Shown: one piece after another, positions 1 through 10,740 of the stretch
Layout of the letters: each line of letters begins with the position of its first letter
How positions within the stretch are numbered: the first letter of the stretch is position 1
From: Mrakia gelida
Lineage: Eukaryota > Basidiomycota > Tremellomycetes > Cystofilobasidiales > Mrakiaceae
Reading direction: 5' to 3'
Length of the DNA stretch: 64,000 bases
NCBI GenBank assembly: GCA_024345305.1
Contig: BRON01000001.1
Span: 1,240,001-1,304,000, forward strand
Made by a program: the position numbers and the translations under genes
The notes under the pieces: generated by a model
Database searches by the model: none
What the model was told of the DNA's origin: nothing
What the model saw: only the letters and a program-made list of their open reading frames with translations

Positions 1-391
1 CTTCCGACGACCGACCAACTCTCGTTGCTGAACGGGGCGTCAGAAAGCTGCTTGTGCGATATCATGAAAGCTGCGAGGAACAGCCGATGTGCTGACGAGC
101 CGTGGTGGAGAGGGTTGTAGGTGTGAAGGCGTTGAAGGAGGACGAGGGAGGCGGTGAGGACGGCCTCCTCGAGTTGCGTCCGATTCATCGTGTGGGCGAT
201 GAAAGCTTCGAGCGAGAGCTTGTTGGGCGAGGTGGGAGGGCAGCTGAACATCGAGTTGATCTGTAGGAGAGCAATAAAGTGGGGAGTCAGAGCTGAGAAG
301 GACTCGAGGGAAGGAGGAGAAGAGAGACACTCACGAAACGAGCTGGAGCGAGGACTCGCTCTTCGTTATCGTTCCAGGCGACGAAGGACAT
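1..391 (-). CDS. Pcl/Pho80-type cyclin, 5' part (runs off left edge)
   Basis: This is the N-terminal part of a cyclin that would partner a Pho85-like kinase. Exon 1 (335-391) encodes 19 residues ending LAPARF, followed by a GTGAGT donor. Exon 2 starts at 260 and continues past the left edge, encoding the start of a cyclin box (MFSCPPTSPNKLSLEAF, then HRLFLAAFMISHKQL and FSNESW). It aligns residue for residue with the cyclin at 7492-8360, and the intron sits at the same place, so the two are paralogues. The start was chosen because the paralogue has the same short exon 1. Pcl-type cyclins act in cell-cycle entry or phosphate/nutrient signalling; which applies here cannot be told. An ACGCGT (MCB-like) site lies at 728-733, about 340 bp upstream, but this hexamer is common throughout the window. 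Confidence 0.75.
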
Positions 392-1908
392 TTTTGAAGG
401 CGAAGAAAGAGGGTGGGGGTGGTCTAGGAGGAGAAGACCTTTGGTGGGAGTGGAGAAGTGGATTAGGGAGGAGAGGGAGGGTAGGGGAGAGAAAGGAAGA
501 AGGTTGGGGGCGAGGGGAAGAGGAGAAGGGATGCTGGTTGGGGATGAAGAGAAGATCAGCAAAACGGACCGATTTTACGGGCAGTTTTGGTCCCATAGGG
601 ACGGCTCCGGCATGATCCGATGAGCAGCATGACATCGAAAGTGTTCCACGGGAGCAATTAGAGCCGAAATAGGTGGCTGCTCTGTCACCAAAACGGAAAG
701 GCAAGTCAGGTACGAAGGGAACGAGAGACGCGTTGGTTCTTGTTCGCGCCGAGCTGAGGCCTCCTTTAGCCTCTCTGCATCGTTCATGCTGAGAGACAGG
801 AAGGAAGCGACCCCAGAAAGGGAGGGGAGGGAGGATCGAACGCTCTCACCTCGGAAGGATCGAAAAACGGCCCGTCGTCTTGGGTTGGGTTTCACAAAGT
901 GCTCGCGTGGGAGTGCTCATTTGCAGCCGCTCTCGGATCCGATGAAGACCTGCGGTGAACGAGAACAAGGAGGAAGGTTGGGAATCAGCTTCCGATCTAT
1001 GATTCTCGAGAGATGACGATGAGCTCATGTCGTTTACGATAGAACTGCTGGGGGGAAGAAGGGACGAGACGGGAACGCGACGAGACGAGAAACCTCCCTC
1101 GTCCCTTTACCCCAACGCGGCTCGTTGCGAGACTAAGCTCAGCGGCGGCAGCTACGCGCTCTGGGCACGAATCACCGGGGAGGGGAGGGGAGGGGAGGGG
1201 GAAGGTGTTCTGCTTACCTGTTGCTGATGAGCTGATGAGTAAAGGTTCGGCTCCCGACACGCAAAAAACGATCGCGATGAGAAGGAGCGAAGCCAACCCT
1301 CGCCTGCGGTGAAACGAACCGAAAGCCCATGATCAGCTCTCTTGGAGGATGGAAGGTATAAATCTAATCGCACGCCTTTTGAGTCTTAGCGGGGTCGAAC
1401 TCACTGGTCATGAGCCAAGGAAGCAAACGCTGGTGGAGCGATTCGAGCTCGAGCTGCCTCCTTGAGCCTGACGCCAACTGGCACGAAAAGCGAGCACTCC
1501 TCAGCAGCAGCTCAAGTCGAGTGTCGTCTCTTGCTGCATGAAACATCGCTGATGGGATCAAGAGCGAAAGAAGATCAGCATCGGTCGTCTCTCGTCCCTC
1601 CGATCTGATCGACCCTCCTCAGCTCTCCTGCTCCTCCTCCGCCGCGCCGAAGCTCACTTCGCACTCACCCAACGCCAGGCACCCTCGACTCTCGAGAACT
1701 GCTCCCGTGAAAGGTGAAGGGGGTCAGCATCTCGGTCTCGTACCTGAACGAGGGCAAAGCTCGCGGAAGAACAAAGGACCCACCTCGAAGTCGAAGTCGA
1801 CGCGACGAGCTCACCACCTTCGTCCTTCGCCTTCTGCACACGCTTCCCCTCCCCTCTTCGCACCACCCAGTCCTAGAAGTACCATAAATTAACACGTACT
1901 AGGCTGGT
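392..1908. other. intergenic, no gene seen
   Basis: About 1.5 kb between the cyclin start and the DTD1 stop. The short open frames in it have no C-ending codon bias, splice logic or recognisable protein. It probably holds the cyclin promoter and the DTD1 3' UTR; a long promoter is typical of G1 cyclin genes. Confidence 0.5.
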
Positions 1909-3079
1909 TCACGGCTCCTTCTCCTTCTCCTCTAGCACTCCTCCCTCCTGCGACACCGTCAACTTCTCCAGCCCGTTCTCGACTCCTCCAGTCATCGTCC
2001 CACTCGAGCTTTGGCGACCCTTCACCTGATCGAACATCGTCCCCAACTTTTTGATCCCCTTCTCCTTCTTGAGAGCGGGGAGGTTCGTTTTCGAGGACGC
2101 GGCGGAGGGAGTTGTAGAGGAGGTGGTCGAGGAAGAGGTTGGTTTAGGTTCCTTGGTGTCGAGAAGAACGGTGACGGGTCCGTCGTTGATGGACATGACG
2201 TCCATCATTGCTCCGAAGCGGCCGTCTGGGGTTGAGGAAAGGGGAAAGAAGGGGACGAGGAGGAGGTGAGTGAAGGAAAAGACGACGTGACGAGAGAGCG
2301 ACGTCAACGCACCTTTGATCTTGGCTGGATCGTAGCCTTTTCCTAGAGTCAGGAGAAAGTCGTCGTACATCGATTTGGCGTCGGTTGGGTTCTGGGTTGG
2401 ACGAACGGAAGAGGAGGAAAGATCAGGGGACGATGAGGGAGACGCGAGAAGCTCGTTCGGGCGGTTTGCTCGTCGGACTCACCATCGCATGGTGAAAGTC
2501 GAGTTTGGCTCCTCGTTGAGTGCGTGCTAGAAGGGTAAACTGGGAGACTGTATGAGAAGCAGGATCGAAGAAGATCAGCGAGAAGTAACCGAGGTCGAGA
2601 CGAGACGAGACGAGCGGTCGAGCTCACCGCAAAGAATCTCGCCCTCGATGTCCTTGACGGTCGACTTCCAATCTCCCGTAGCTGGCGGCGGCGGAGGGAA
2701 GACTTTGATGGAGAGGATCTTCTTGACGAGAGAGGCGAGATCTGCTGGGGTATCGTCTGGGAGGGCAGCAAAAAGACACGTCGGGTTAGGGCGAAGGTCG
2801 AGCTCGAGGCAAAGCAGCACAGACTGGAAGATTCGAGACTAACCGTGACCTATTCCGATGAGAGCTAGCAGGCCGTTTGAGATCTGAGAGATGACTACTC
2901 CGTCGACTGTTGGAGGAGGGGAGCATGGAAGGGAAAGAGAAGGGAAGAGAGGAGGGAGGGGAGGGAGGAGAAGGGATGGTGAGCTTTGAGTTTCCGTTCT
3001 CGAGCTTCTACGGGCTTGGTTCCGACGCCAATTGACCTGTTACCGAGGCAGCTTTGACTCGAGTGATGACTGCCTTCAT
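1909..3079 (-). CDS. DTD1: D-aminoacyl-tRNA deacylase (DTD)
   Basis: The enzyme hydrolyses D-amino acids mischarged onto tRNA, a cytosolic proofreading step. Six exons fit in phase: 3037-3079, 2844-2906, 2628-2756, 2483-2547, 2313-2391 and 1909-2225, giving about 231 aa. The sequence starts MKAVITRVKAASVTVDG, the usual DTD N-terminus. The catalytic SQFTL motif and the NDGPVT motif (the family's cross-subunit motif) are both present, with GRFGAMMDV just before the latter. The first donor is the weak GTCAAT, but only that join gives the conserved ASVTVDG. DTD proteins usually end near 150 residues shortly after NDGPVT; here about 80 further Ser/Thr/Lys/Glu-rich residues follow. It is divergent from the G3BP-like gene, with 595 bp between starts. 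Confidence 0.93.
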
Positions 3080-3674
3080 TCAAGAGGTCGCGAAGATAAA
3101 GAGGGGTTGAGTTGAGGTTCCAGGTGAGGTTGAAGGAGGGAAGAAAGATGGGGGTTCGTTCGAGTCGGTTCTGCGAACTGCTGAAGGGGCTACAGGGCGA
3201 GCTGAAGACTAAGGAAAGCTGGATTAGGGTCCGAAGAATACATCGATCTCGAGACTGTTCCCCAAGTGGTAGATGTCGAAGAAAAAGATGTGTAAACGAG
3301 CTCACTTGATGGCGTTGAGCGAGCTCACGCCTTCGACCTTTTCGCCCTTCCTTTCGACTCGACCTCGTTTCGTTTCGTTCGATTCCTCCCAACGCCCACG
3401 CGACTCGTCCTTCGACTTATACACAAAACGTGAGTATAGCCCTCTCCCTCCTCCCCTCGAGCTCGCCAGTGATCTAGAGAAGAGATCGACACGACGAGAG
3501 AGAAACCTTCCTTTGCCCTCTCCATCTTGAGCTGACCACTTTTCCTTCCCTTCCTCCTTCTCTCCTCCGCTTCTCCCCTGCCCTCTCCCCCTTGCCGCCC
3601 TTCAGCTCAAAAAAAATCTACCCAACCTCCTTCTCCTCCCTCTCCACCAGCCACCTCTTTCAACCCTGCCTTCC
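3080..3674. promoter_or_regulatory. divergent promoter region with 5' UTR intron of the G3BP-like gene
   Basis: No coding gene is seen between the two divergent starts. A spliceosomal intron probably lies in the plus-strand 5' UTR at 3430-3605: donor GTGAGTAT, branch GAGCTGACC, long pyrimidine tract and a TTCAG acceptor about 70 nt before the ATG. This is inferred from sequence signals only. Confidence 0.5.
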
Positions 3675-6186
3675 ATGTCCGCCCCTACCTCTTCTACACC
3701 CTCAGCGAACGGAGCCTCTCCAGCTCCTGCTGCTCCCTCCTCCACCACCGCTGCCTCAAAGTCTTCCATCTCCTCGACCGATGTTGGATGGCAATTCGTT
3801 CCTCAGTACTAGTAAGTCCACCTCGTTCCCTTTCTATCCCTTCATCGTATACGTGTAGAGCTGGGAAGGGTCGAGAGAAGGCTCGGGAAACGCGAAGAAG
3901 GAGCAGCTCGAGGTCAAACAGCCGAGAGCTCTGCTCTCTCTCGATGCGAGCCCTCTCCTGCCTGTTCTATACATCTGAGCTCTTGGTGGAGCCACCTGAG
4001 CCTCTGTGGTACCCTTGATCCTTTCGATCTAGTGTCAGAGTGCCCTCTGCCAATGGGAGGGAGGGGAAAGCTTTTGCTCGAACGACCTCTCGTGTGGTCG
4101 CCGCTCTTGACTTTTCCTTCTCTCTCGTCCCCTCCCTTCTTCCCCGTCTTGCCCTCCCAACTACATCTCCACCTGGGAGCGCATGCTCTCCTTCACCATC
4201 TTCGTCCCTGTCCACGAATCCAGCATCTTTCTCTTCGTCCAAAGCACCGCCCTCCATTTTCTCCTTCCCATCGCGCGACGTTCGAGCTGACCTTCGTTCC
4301 TCCTTCCCTTCCCTCCCTTCCTTCTCCTTCGCTTCCCTTCAACAGTAACTTCGTCAATAAGCACCCTCAACGTCTTCACTGCTTCTACACCAAGCAGTCT
4401 ACTTTCATTCACGGTACTGAGGGAGAGGACGGCGTCCACTCCTCGGGTCAGCAGGTCAGTACTCTCGTCTCGAGCTGCTCGTTCCTCTCGCGATCGATCG
4501 CTTTCGTTCCTCCTCCTCCTGACTTTCGTTTTCTGCTCTTCCTCCTTCGGTCTTCTTCAGGACATTCACCAGAAAATCCTCTCCATCGGGTTCAAGGACT
4601 GCAAGGTCTTCATTCACTCTGTCGACTCTCAGGTTCGTCTCCTCGTCCTTCTTCTCGACGCCTCGACCTCTCGAGCTCAGCTTTCCTTCAGCAAGCTCTC
4701 CCATCTCCTTCTTCGAGAAGGCTGACTTTTCTTTCCTTGCTATCTTACTCCCAGCCCTCGGCCAACGGTGGTATCATCATCCAGGTCATCGGAGAGATGT
4801 TCAACGACGAGGGACCCTGGCGTAAATTCGTACAGACCTTCTTCCTCGCCGAGCAGCCCAACGGTTACTTCGTCCTCAACGACATCTTCCGGTTCCTCAA
4901 GGAGGATACCGTCGCCGACGACGAGGAGACCGCTCCCTCGGAGGCTTCCGCTCCTGCTCAGGTCGAGGCTCCCAAGGCTGAGGTCGCCGCTCCCACTCCT
5001 GCTCCCGTCGCCGTCGAGGAGAAGAAGGAGGTCGCTCCCACTCCTGTCGCCGCTACCGTAGAGGAGAAGAAGGTCGCTCCTGCCGTCGTCGAAGAGAAGA
5101 AGGAGGCTCCCACTCCCGTCGCTGAGACCGCCGTCGAGGAGAAGACCAACAACCCTACCCCCGAGATCGAGTCCTCCCTCCCCGTCGTCGCCCCCACTCC
5201 TACTCCCATCGTTACCGAGGAGCCTAAGGTCGCCGCCGTCGCTCCCACTCCTACTCCTGCTCCCGCTCCTACCCCTGCTCCCGCTCCCAAAGCCGCCGCT
5301 CCTCCTCCTCCTGCCCCCGCCGCTCCTCCCGCTCCCAAGACCTGGGCTTCGCTCGCTAAGTCGTCCGCTGGAGGATGGGGACAGCTCGCCGCTTCCGCTC
5401 TTGGAGTCAGCTCCGCCGCTACCCCTGCTCCTGCCGCGAAGGAGGCTCCTGCTTCGGCTCCTGCGAAGGAGGCTGGAGGAGCGAAGGAGACCAACGGACG
5501 AGCCCCCGGAGGACGACACCCCGCTGCTGAGGCTGCCATGAGCGTTACCACTGCTCAGTGCTTCGTCAAGGTACGTTAACCTCCCGATCGCGTCGATTCT
5601 GATGTCCAGGAGCTCGAGGAGCGACAACGCGTTTGCGAACTCGTCGCGTCGAGCTCGCGTCTCTCGTTTTGATCCTCTTTCGCTGACCTTCCTCCTTTTC
5701 TTCTTCTTTCTCTCACAGCTCGGAAACTGGGCCGCCGACCGAGAGACTTCCCTCGACGCCGAGGTCCTCAAGAACGTCCTCGAGACCCGGTTCGGACGAG
5801 TCAAGGAGCTCGAGATCGTCAAGCAGAAGGCCTGTGCCTTCCTCGAGTTCCACACCGTCGAGGCCGCCCGAAAGGCCATCCTCGCTTCCCTTTCCGTCGC
5901 CCAGGGAGGAGAGGGTGGAGTCAAGGTCGAGGACCAGGGACGAGTCACCGTCGAGGTCAGGAAGGAGAAGTCCGAGAGGGGAAACGTTGGAGGAGGAGCT
6001 GGAGTTGGAGGAGCTCGAGCTCCCAGGCCTGAGAGGAACGAGTCCGCTGGAGGAGGAGCTCCTCGGGGTGGAGGAGCTGGACGAGGACGGGGTGGAGGAG
6101 AGGGTCGAGGTGGAGGAGGACGAGGGGGACCTAGGGGTGGAAGGGGAGGAGCTCAGGCTGGTGCTCCCGCTCCCGTCTCTAAGTAG
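3675..6186 (+). CDS. G3BP/Bre5-type protein (NTF2-like, RRM, RGG)
   Basis: This is an RNA-binding scaffold of the G3BP/Bre5/Nxt3 family, known for stress-granule assembly and, as yeast Bre5, as cofactor of the Ubp3 deubiquitinase. Exons are 3675-3811, 4346-4454, 4561-4632, 4755-5570 and 5719-6186, all phase-consistent, giving 533 aa. After a Ser/Ala-rich N-terminus the NTF2-like domain runs from about residue 38 (VGWQFVPQYY) to 160 (FVLNDIFRFLKED). A long Ala/Pro/Val/Glu-rich linker carries repeated VEEKKE and APTPxP units. An RRM follows from about residue 370 (QCFVKLGNW, later KACAFLEF), then a Gly/Arg-rich tail with many RGG and GRGG boxes. Intron 1 is long at 534 nt. The domain order NTF2-linker-RRM-RGG makes the family call secure. 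Confidence 0.92.
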
Positions 6187-7491
6187 ATTAGATCCGTCTC
6201 TTCTGCTTAGTTCCTTCGCTCGTTCGCGCGCTTGTTTAGTTGTTTTCTTCTCTCAGCCGTACCTTTTCTTCGTTTGTTCGTTTGTTTCAGTCGGGGTCGG
6301 AGGAGGTGGTTCGTTGTTTTTGCTTTTGCTTTTATCGTCTTCGGTTGTTTTGCGACGCGTCTTTCCCTTCTTTCACCTTCTCCCCTCACCTTTACATCAT
6401 CACCTCCACACGCCCACGCTGTCTGTTTATCTTACTACCCCTCTCACGACCAAAAGCATCATCCTTCATCCTCCTCCCCTCCCCACCCTTGCTCCTTCGT
6501 TTTTACCTACTCCTCTCCCTCTCACCTCCCTCCCTCCCTCCCCTCTAAAACACGCCCGACTTAGACGGTGTTTCTCTCTCTCTCTTTCTCCCACTCTTAA
6601 GCTTTTCGCCCTCTAATATGGTTGTCTATGCTCTTCATTTGCCTTCTTCGCGAGAGTGAAAGAGGAGGGGGAGGAGGAACGCGTCGAGTGGTCTTTTTGC
6701 GCTGACTTTTCTCTCTCTTCGCATTCCTTTTTCTTCCGCATCTTCGCTTTCGTCCCAACAGACACTGATACTTCGCTTCTCGCTTCTTCCCTCAGACTTA
6801 CTACTCCAGGAGACCTCTTTCAAACATCAAAAGCGGGAGTGAGTGACTCGCGAACTGAACCCCCGAGCGACTCAGCTTCTTCTCCCTTCCCTCCCATCCC
6901 CATCACAATTTGGAACGCTCTGCAACCCGATAATCATCATCTTCCAACTCGCAGACATTCTCTCATGATCCGACGACGCAGCCGAGACAACGTCTGACGA
7001 TCGTCGAACCGCGTCTGATCCTTCGACGCGTCCGTCGCTGCTTCTTCTCGCGAGACGAGACGAGAGCGTGCACCAGCTGGAGGGAGCTTGCTTTCACCGT
7101 ATTCGTCCTTCGAGGCCTATACCTCTCTGATGATCTCGAAACATCCTCGCCAGGTCCCGCCGAAGCAGCTAAATTGGCGTTTGGAAGGTCGAACGATGGG
7201 TCGTGCCTGGCGCGTGTCGTTCAGCTCGATCCGAAGCGCGCACCGCTGTCCAATTGTGCCAGACTTTGGGAGTCTAAGGAGTGGAAAGATGGCACCAAAC
7301 ATCAGATCGACGGCACTTGGACGGCTGCCAGCTAACCACCATCATCAGCATCAGCAGTCGTCGTCTCGCTGCCTCTCTCCCTCCCTCCCCTCCCTCGCTC
7401 CTCCCCTCCCTCATCCTCCGCCTCCACCTCTTCTCCGGCCGTTCCTCGTGTGACCTACCACCACCAATCCCTTTCGTCTACCCTCTCAAAG
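6187..7491. other. intergenic, cyclin promoter region
   Basis: Pyrimidine-rich 3' flank of the G3BP-like gene followed by the upstream region of the second cyclin. An ACGCGT site at 7026-7031 lies about 460 bp before the cyclin start. No gene is seen. Confidence 0.5.
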
Positions 7492-8360
7492 ATGCAGAAG
7501 ACTCCCTTGTGGCAGGAGAACGAGGAACGAGTTCTGGCTCCAGCGAGATTCGTGAGTCGCTCGTTCGCTTCAACCTCTCCCTCCGAACCAGCTCAGCGCT
7601 GACTTCCCATTCACCTATATCTTCTAGATCACCTCCATGTTCAGCTGCCGTCCAACTCCTCCCGACCAACTCTCCCTCCCCTCCTTCCTCGCCCACGTCC
7701 TGAATCGCACTCGCCTCCCCTCCGCCGTCCTCACCAGCGCCCTCCTCCTCCTCCTTCGCCTCCACAGGTGGAACCCTCATCACCAAGGCGCTTCGGGACA
7801 TCGGCTCTTCCTCGCAGCGTTCATGGTCGCTCACAAGCAGCTCTTCGAAGCAAGCTTTTCGGCGGCGACGTGAACGGAGGTGGGGAAGGCGACGGACGGG
7901 CTGGATCTCGTTCAGGTCAATAAGATGGAGAGGGAGTTGCTTTACTTCGTTAGGTGGGAGGTGGTGATTACTGTTGAAGGGCTGGAGGAGGTTGAGGTGA
8001 GTCTCTTTTAGCTTCGAGCTTGCTCGATCGATCGTCGTCGACGCTTCGTTGGTTCTCTTCCTCCTCTCTCATTGAGCTGACTTCACTCCCTCCCCCATCT
8101 CTCCATCCATGTTTTCGTTCTTCTAGAGAGAGCTCCACGACAACCACATGATCCACTACCTTCCGTCTCCTCCCTCCTCTCCCATCCCCATCCTTGACGT
8201 CGAGCGCGACGCGTCTCGTCGAACCCGTCCTCGCGCTCTCGGATCCTCTCAACCCCTCAACTTGGAGCCTCAAATCAAACCCCTCCAGCTCAGATCTACA
8301 CCGTCGGTCGTTCCGGCCTACACCTCCCCTCAAAGTCCTTCAAACCCCCTCGCTTCTTGA
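7492..8360 (+). pseudogene. Pcl/Pho80-type cyclin interrupted by an in-frame TGA
   Basis: Three exons fit in phase: 7492-7551 (MQKTPLWQENEERVLAPARF), 7628-7996 and 8127-8360. Exon 2 gives a cyclin box with HRLFLAAFMVAHKQL and, further on, VNKMERELLYFVRWEVVIT, which matches the Pcl NxMExEFL region. Between them, at 7871-7873, an in-frame TGA follows FSAAT. The paralogue at the left edge reads FSNESW at this place, so TGA replaces the conserved Trp codon TGG. The frame is otherwise open to a TGA stop at 8358-8360 (220 codons counting the internal stop), and both introns keep normal signals. It may be a very recent pseudogene, a base-call error, or a gene read through at UGA; a product ending at the TGA would lack half of the cyclin box. 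Confidence 0.75.
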
Positions 8361-8986
8361 TCGGTCGACGCGTTGACTTCGTCCTCCAAAACGAACACCC
8401 CGCTCCCCTTCGGCCGGCTCCTCCTTCTTGATCACCACTCCTTTTATAAAGTCCATCTCGTGCTTTCTCGTCCTCGTCGATGTCGTATGTGGCCAGCTGC
8501 TCATGCTGTAGCTTCGCCTTTCTGTTCTCCTCTTTTGCATCGCGGTTGCTCTCTGTTTCGTGTTTCATGTAGGTTTCATCTCTCTCGGCTGTCACGCTCC
8601 AGTGACGCCAGCTCTTTCTGTACTCTTTTGGCTCGATGGGAACGTCCTTCAAGCAGACAAGCGAGAGAGGTAGAAGAACGAACGAGAGTCGCGACGCGGT
8701 CGTCTCGAGCCCTTCGAGCTGGTTTGGAAGCTCAATTTCTTCGAGATCCTCGCGAAAGGGAAGGATGATCATTCCTCCTCGAGGAACGAAAGAAGCAAAA
8801 AAGGCCTCTGCGAGCCACTGGGGACGAACAGCACGCAAGGAGCGGCGGCTCGACCTGGACTTGCGAGCTCGCTTCCTCCTTCCCCTCCAACCGCTCCTCG
8901 CCTCCCTTCCACCCTTTCGACAAATCTTCGACAGAGCTCTCCTCTCGCCCCACTCCTGAACCCCGTCTCAAACAGCTTCCAGGACC
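8361..8986. other. intergenic
   Basis: Space between the cyclin and the MMTAG2-domain gene. A 180-codon minus-strand frame crosses it (8296-8838) but lacks the C-ending codon bias of real genes here and resembles nothing I recognise. Confidence 0.45.
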
Positions 8987-10415
8987 ATGTACGAACCATC
9001 TCGTGGAGGAACTCGAGGAGGAGCAGGTCAGTTTCATCCCACTCCACCACCCTCTCCTTCCCCCTTCCCTCCCTCCCCTCGACTGACCTTTCCCTCTTGC
9101 TCCCGTTCTCTTGCAGCCGAGTTCAAGTGGAAGGATGTCGTGTCGGATAAGGATCGAGAGCATTACCTTGGTCATTCCGTCCTGGCTCCTGCTGGTGAGT
9201 GAACTTGAACGAACGAAGGGCAGGAAGTGACTCAGGGAAAGCTCAACTCACCATCCTCACCTCTTTCTTCATTCTCCCCTTTGTCTCTCTCCTCCTCGTA
9301 CCTTCAGGTCGATGGCAAAAGGTTCGTTCCACCTCCTTCTACCTCCTCCCTTGGTTTTATCTCTCCAAGAAGCTCTGGCGTCCAACTCGTTGAGCTCGGA
9401 AAGGAAACCGCAAGATGTTGACCTCGCTCTCTCCTTCCTTCCCTCTCCCCCCTCCCACCATCCCTTCAAACAGAACAAAGACATCCACTGGTACGCCAAA
9501 GACGGCGAGGAAACGGACGCTGCTGCCTCTCGACGAGCAGAGATCAAGGCCATCAAGGAGGCTGAGGAGGACGCTCTCGCTGTAGCTCTCGGATTCGCTC
9601 CTGCCGACCGGTCAGCTGGAGGGGCTGGATCAGGATCGAACGGGATCGAGGTCAAGAAGAGCGAGGAGCAGAAGGAGAAGGAGAGGGAGGAGAAGATCAA
9701 GAGGAAGGCGTGAGTATCATCCATCATCTGTTTCGTTCTCGAGCTTCCTTCGTGCGAGCTCAACCTCCTCCTTCCCACCTCCCCACCTTCCCCCTGTCGC
9801 TCGACCGTCTCCCTCTCGTTCGAGCCCAACGTTCATGCTGACCTCTACGGCTTCTTTCTCTCTCTTCCAGTGAACGACACGCCGAAAAGCAAATCAAATC
9901 GGAGATCAAAGCCCAACTCAAAGCTGAACGACGGATCGCGAAGGGCAAGGATCCTCTCCCTCTCGACGCACCTCCAACTACCACCTCCTCTTCCTCGCAT
10001 CACCACCATCGAGATCACCACCGAGATCGAGAGGGCCGATCTGGATCTCCTCCTTCGTCGTCGAAGAGGTCCGGGAAGGAGAGGGAGAGGTCTCGTTCGC
10101 CTGAGCGTGGGTCGTCGTCGTCGCGGAGGGATCATCGAGAGAGGAGTCCTGCGAGGGGAGGGAGAGGAGGTGATGGACGGAGGATTGATGCGTGAGTACA
10201 CCGTGTTCCTCTCGTCTTCGTTGGGCTCGAGGAAGGGAGCCAGGAGAGACCGGGAAAGCTCGTTCATTGTGTTGACGCGTCTCACCTTCCCTTTCCCTTT
10301 CTTCTTGACGTCCAGTCCCTACGATCCCGAAGCCGAGCGAGAGATGCAGAGGAAACGATGGGATACTCAGCACAACCGTCGTGAGGAACCTGGGAGGGCT
10401 AGCTGGGGTAGATAA
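8987..10415 (+). CDS. MMTAG2-domain protein (kinase phosphorylation protein family)
   Basis: The N-terminus carries the conserved MMTAG2 block: SRGGTRGGA, then FKWKDVVSDKDREHYLGHSV and APAGRWQKNKDIHWYAK. The molecular role of the family is poorly known; the RS-like tail suggests a nuclear, splicing-associated protein. Exons are 8987-9026, 9117-9194, 9308-9321, 9474-9709, 9871-10191 and 10316-10415, all in phase, giving 262 aa. The third exon is only 14 nt and encodes most of GRWQK, so it is needed for the conserved motif. The middle is a Lys/Glu-rich predicted coiled coil (EEQKEKEREEKIKRKA). The C-terminal third is Ser/Arg/His-rich with SRSPERG and RERSPARG. It ends in a short conserved-looking segment with AEREMQRKRW. 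Confidence 0.85.
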
Positions 10416-10740
10416 ATAGTCGGCCGTTCTCATTCGTCGCGAGGTTGTCGAGGTTGCTTTTCTTGTCTCTTCCAAACCCCAACGTTTTCTCTTATGCTTT
10501 TGTTTGCCCTCTCGAAGATTCATGAATCTCTTCTTTAATCTCCACGTCTTCTGATTCGATTCAATTCCCCATCTGTATCTCAGAAGATTAGGAAGGAGCG
10601 AGAAAGCAGCCTTCCTCATTGGCCCCCCCTTCCCTCTTTTCCCCGCCCAGCAAGCTGACCTCGCACCACCTTTTCCTCTTCAACTGCATCTCCCATCCAC
10701 CATCCAACCCACCTTTACTCTCTACAGCACCTCTACACCC
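10416..10740. other. intergenic
   Basis: Short pyrimidine-rich spacer holding the 3' flank of the previous gene and the ISA1 promoter. No gene is seen. Confidence 0.5.

Noticed and set aside
4740..5948. 402-codon minus-strand ORF rich in Ser/Gly/Arg
   Set aside because: It is antisense to the low-complexity linker of the G3BP-like gene, and its composition mirrors the sense codons. No independent domain or splice signals.
5834..6616. 260-codon plus-strand ORF
   Set aside because: Shifted-frame shadow of the RGG tail of the G3BP-like gene that runs into its 3' flank.
7874..7996. Intron that removes the TGA of the cyclin
   Set aside because: The sequence right after the TGA aligns with the cyclin box without a gap, and no CTGAC branch with acceptor occurs there.
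8296..8838. 180-codon minus-strand ORF
   Set aside because: No C-ending codon bias, overlaps the cyclin's last exon and has no recognisable domain; not supported as a gene.
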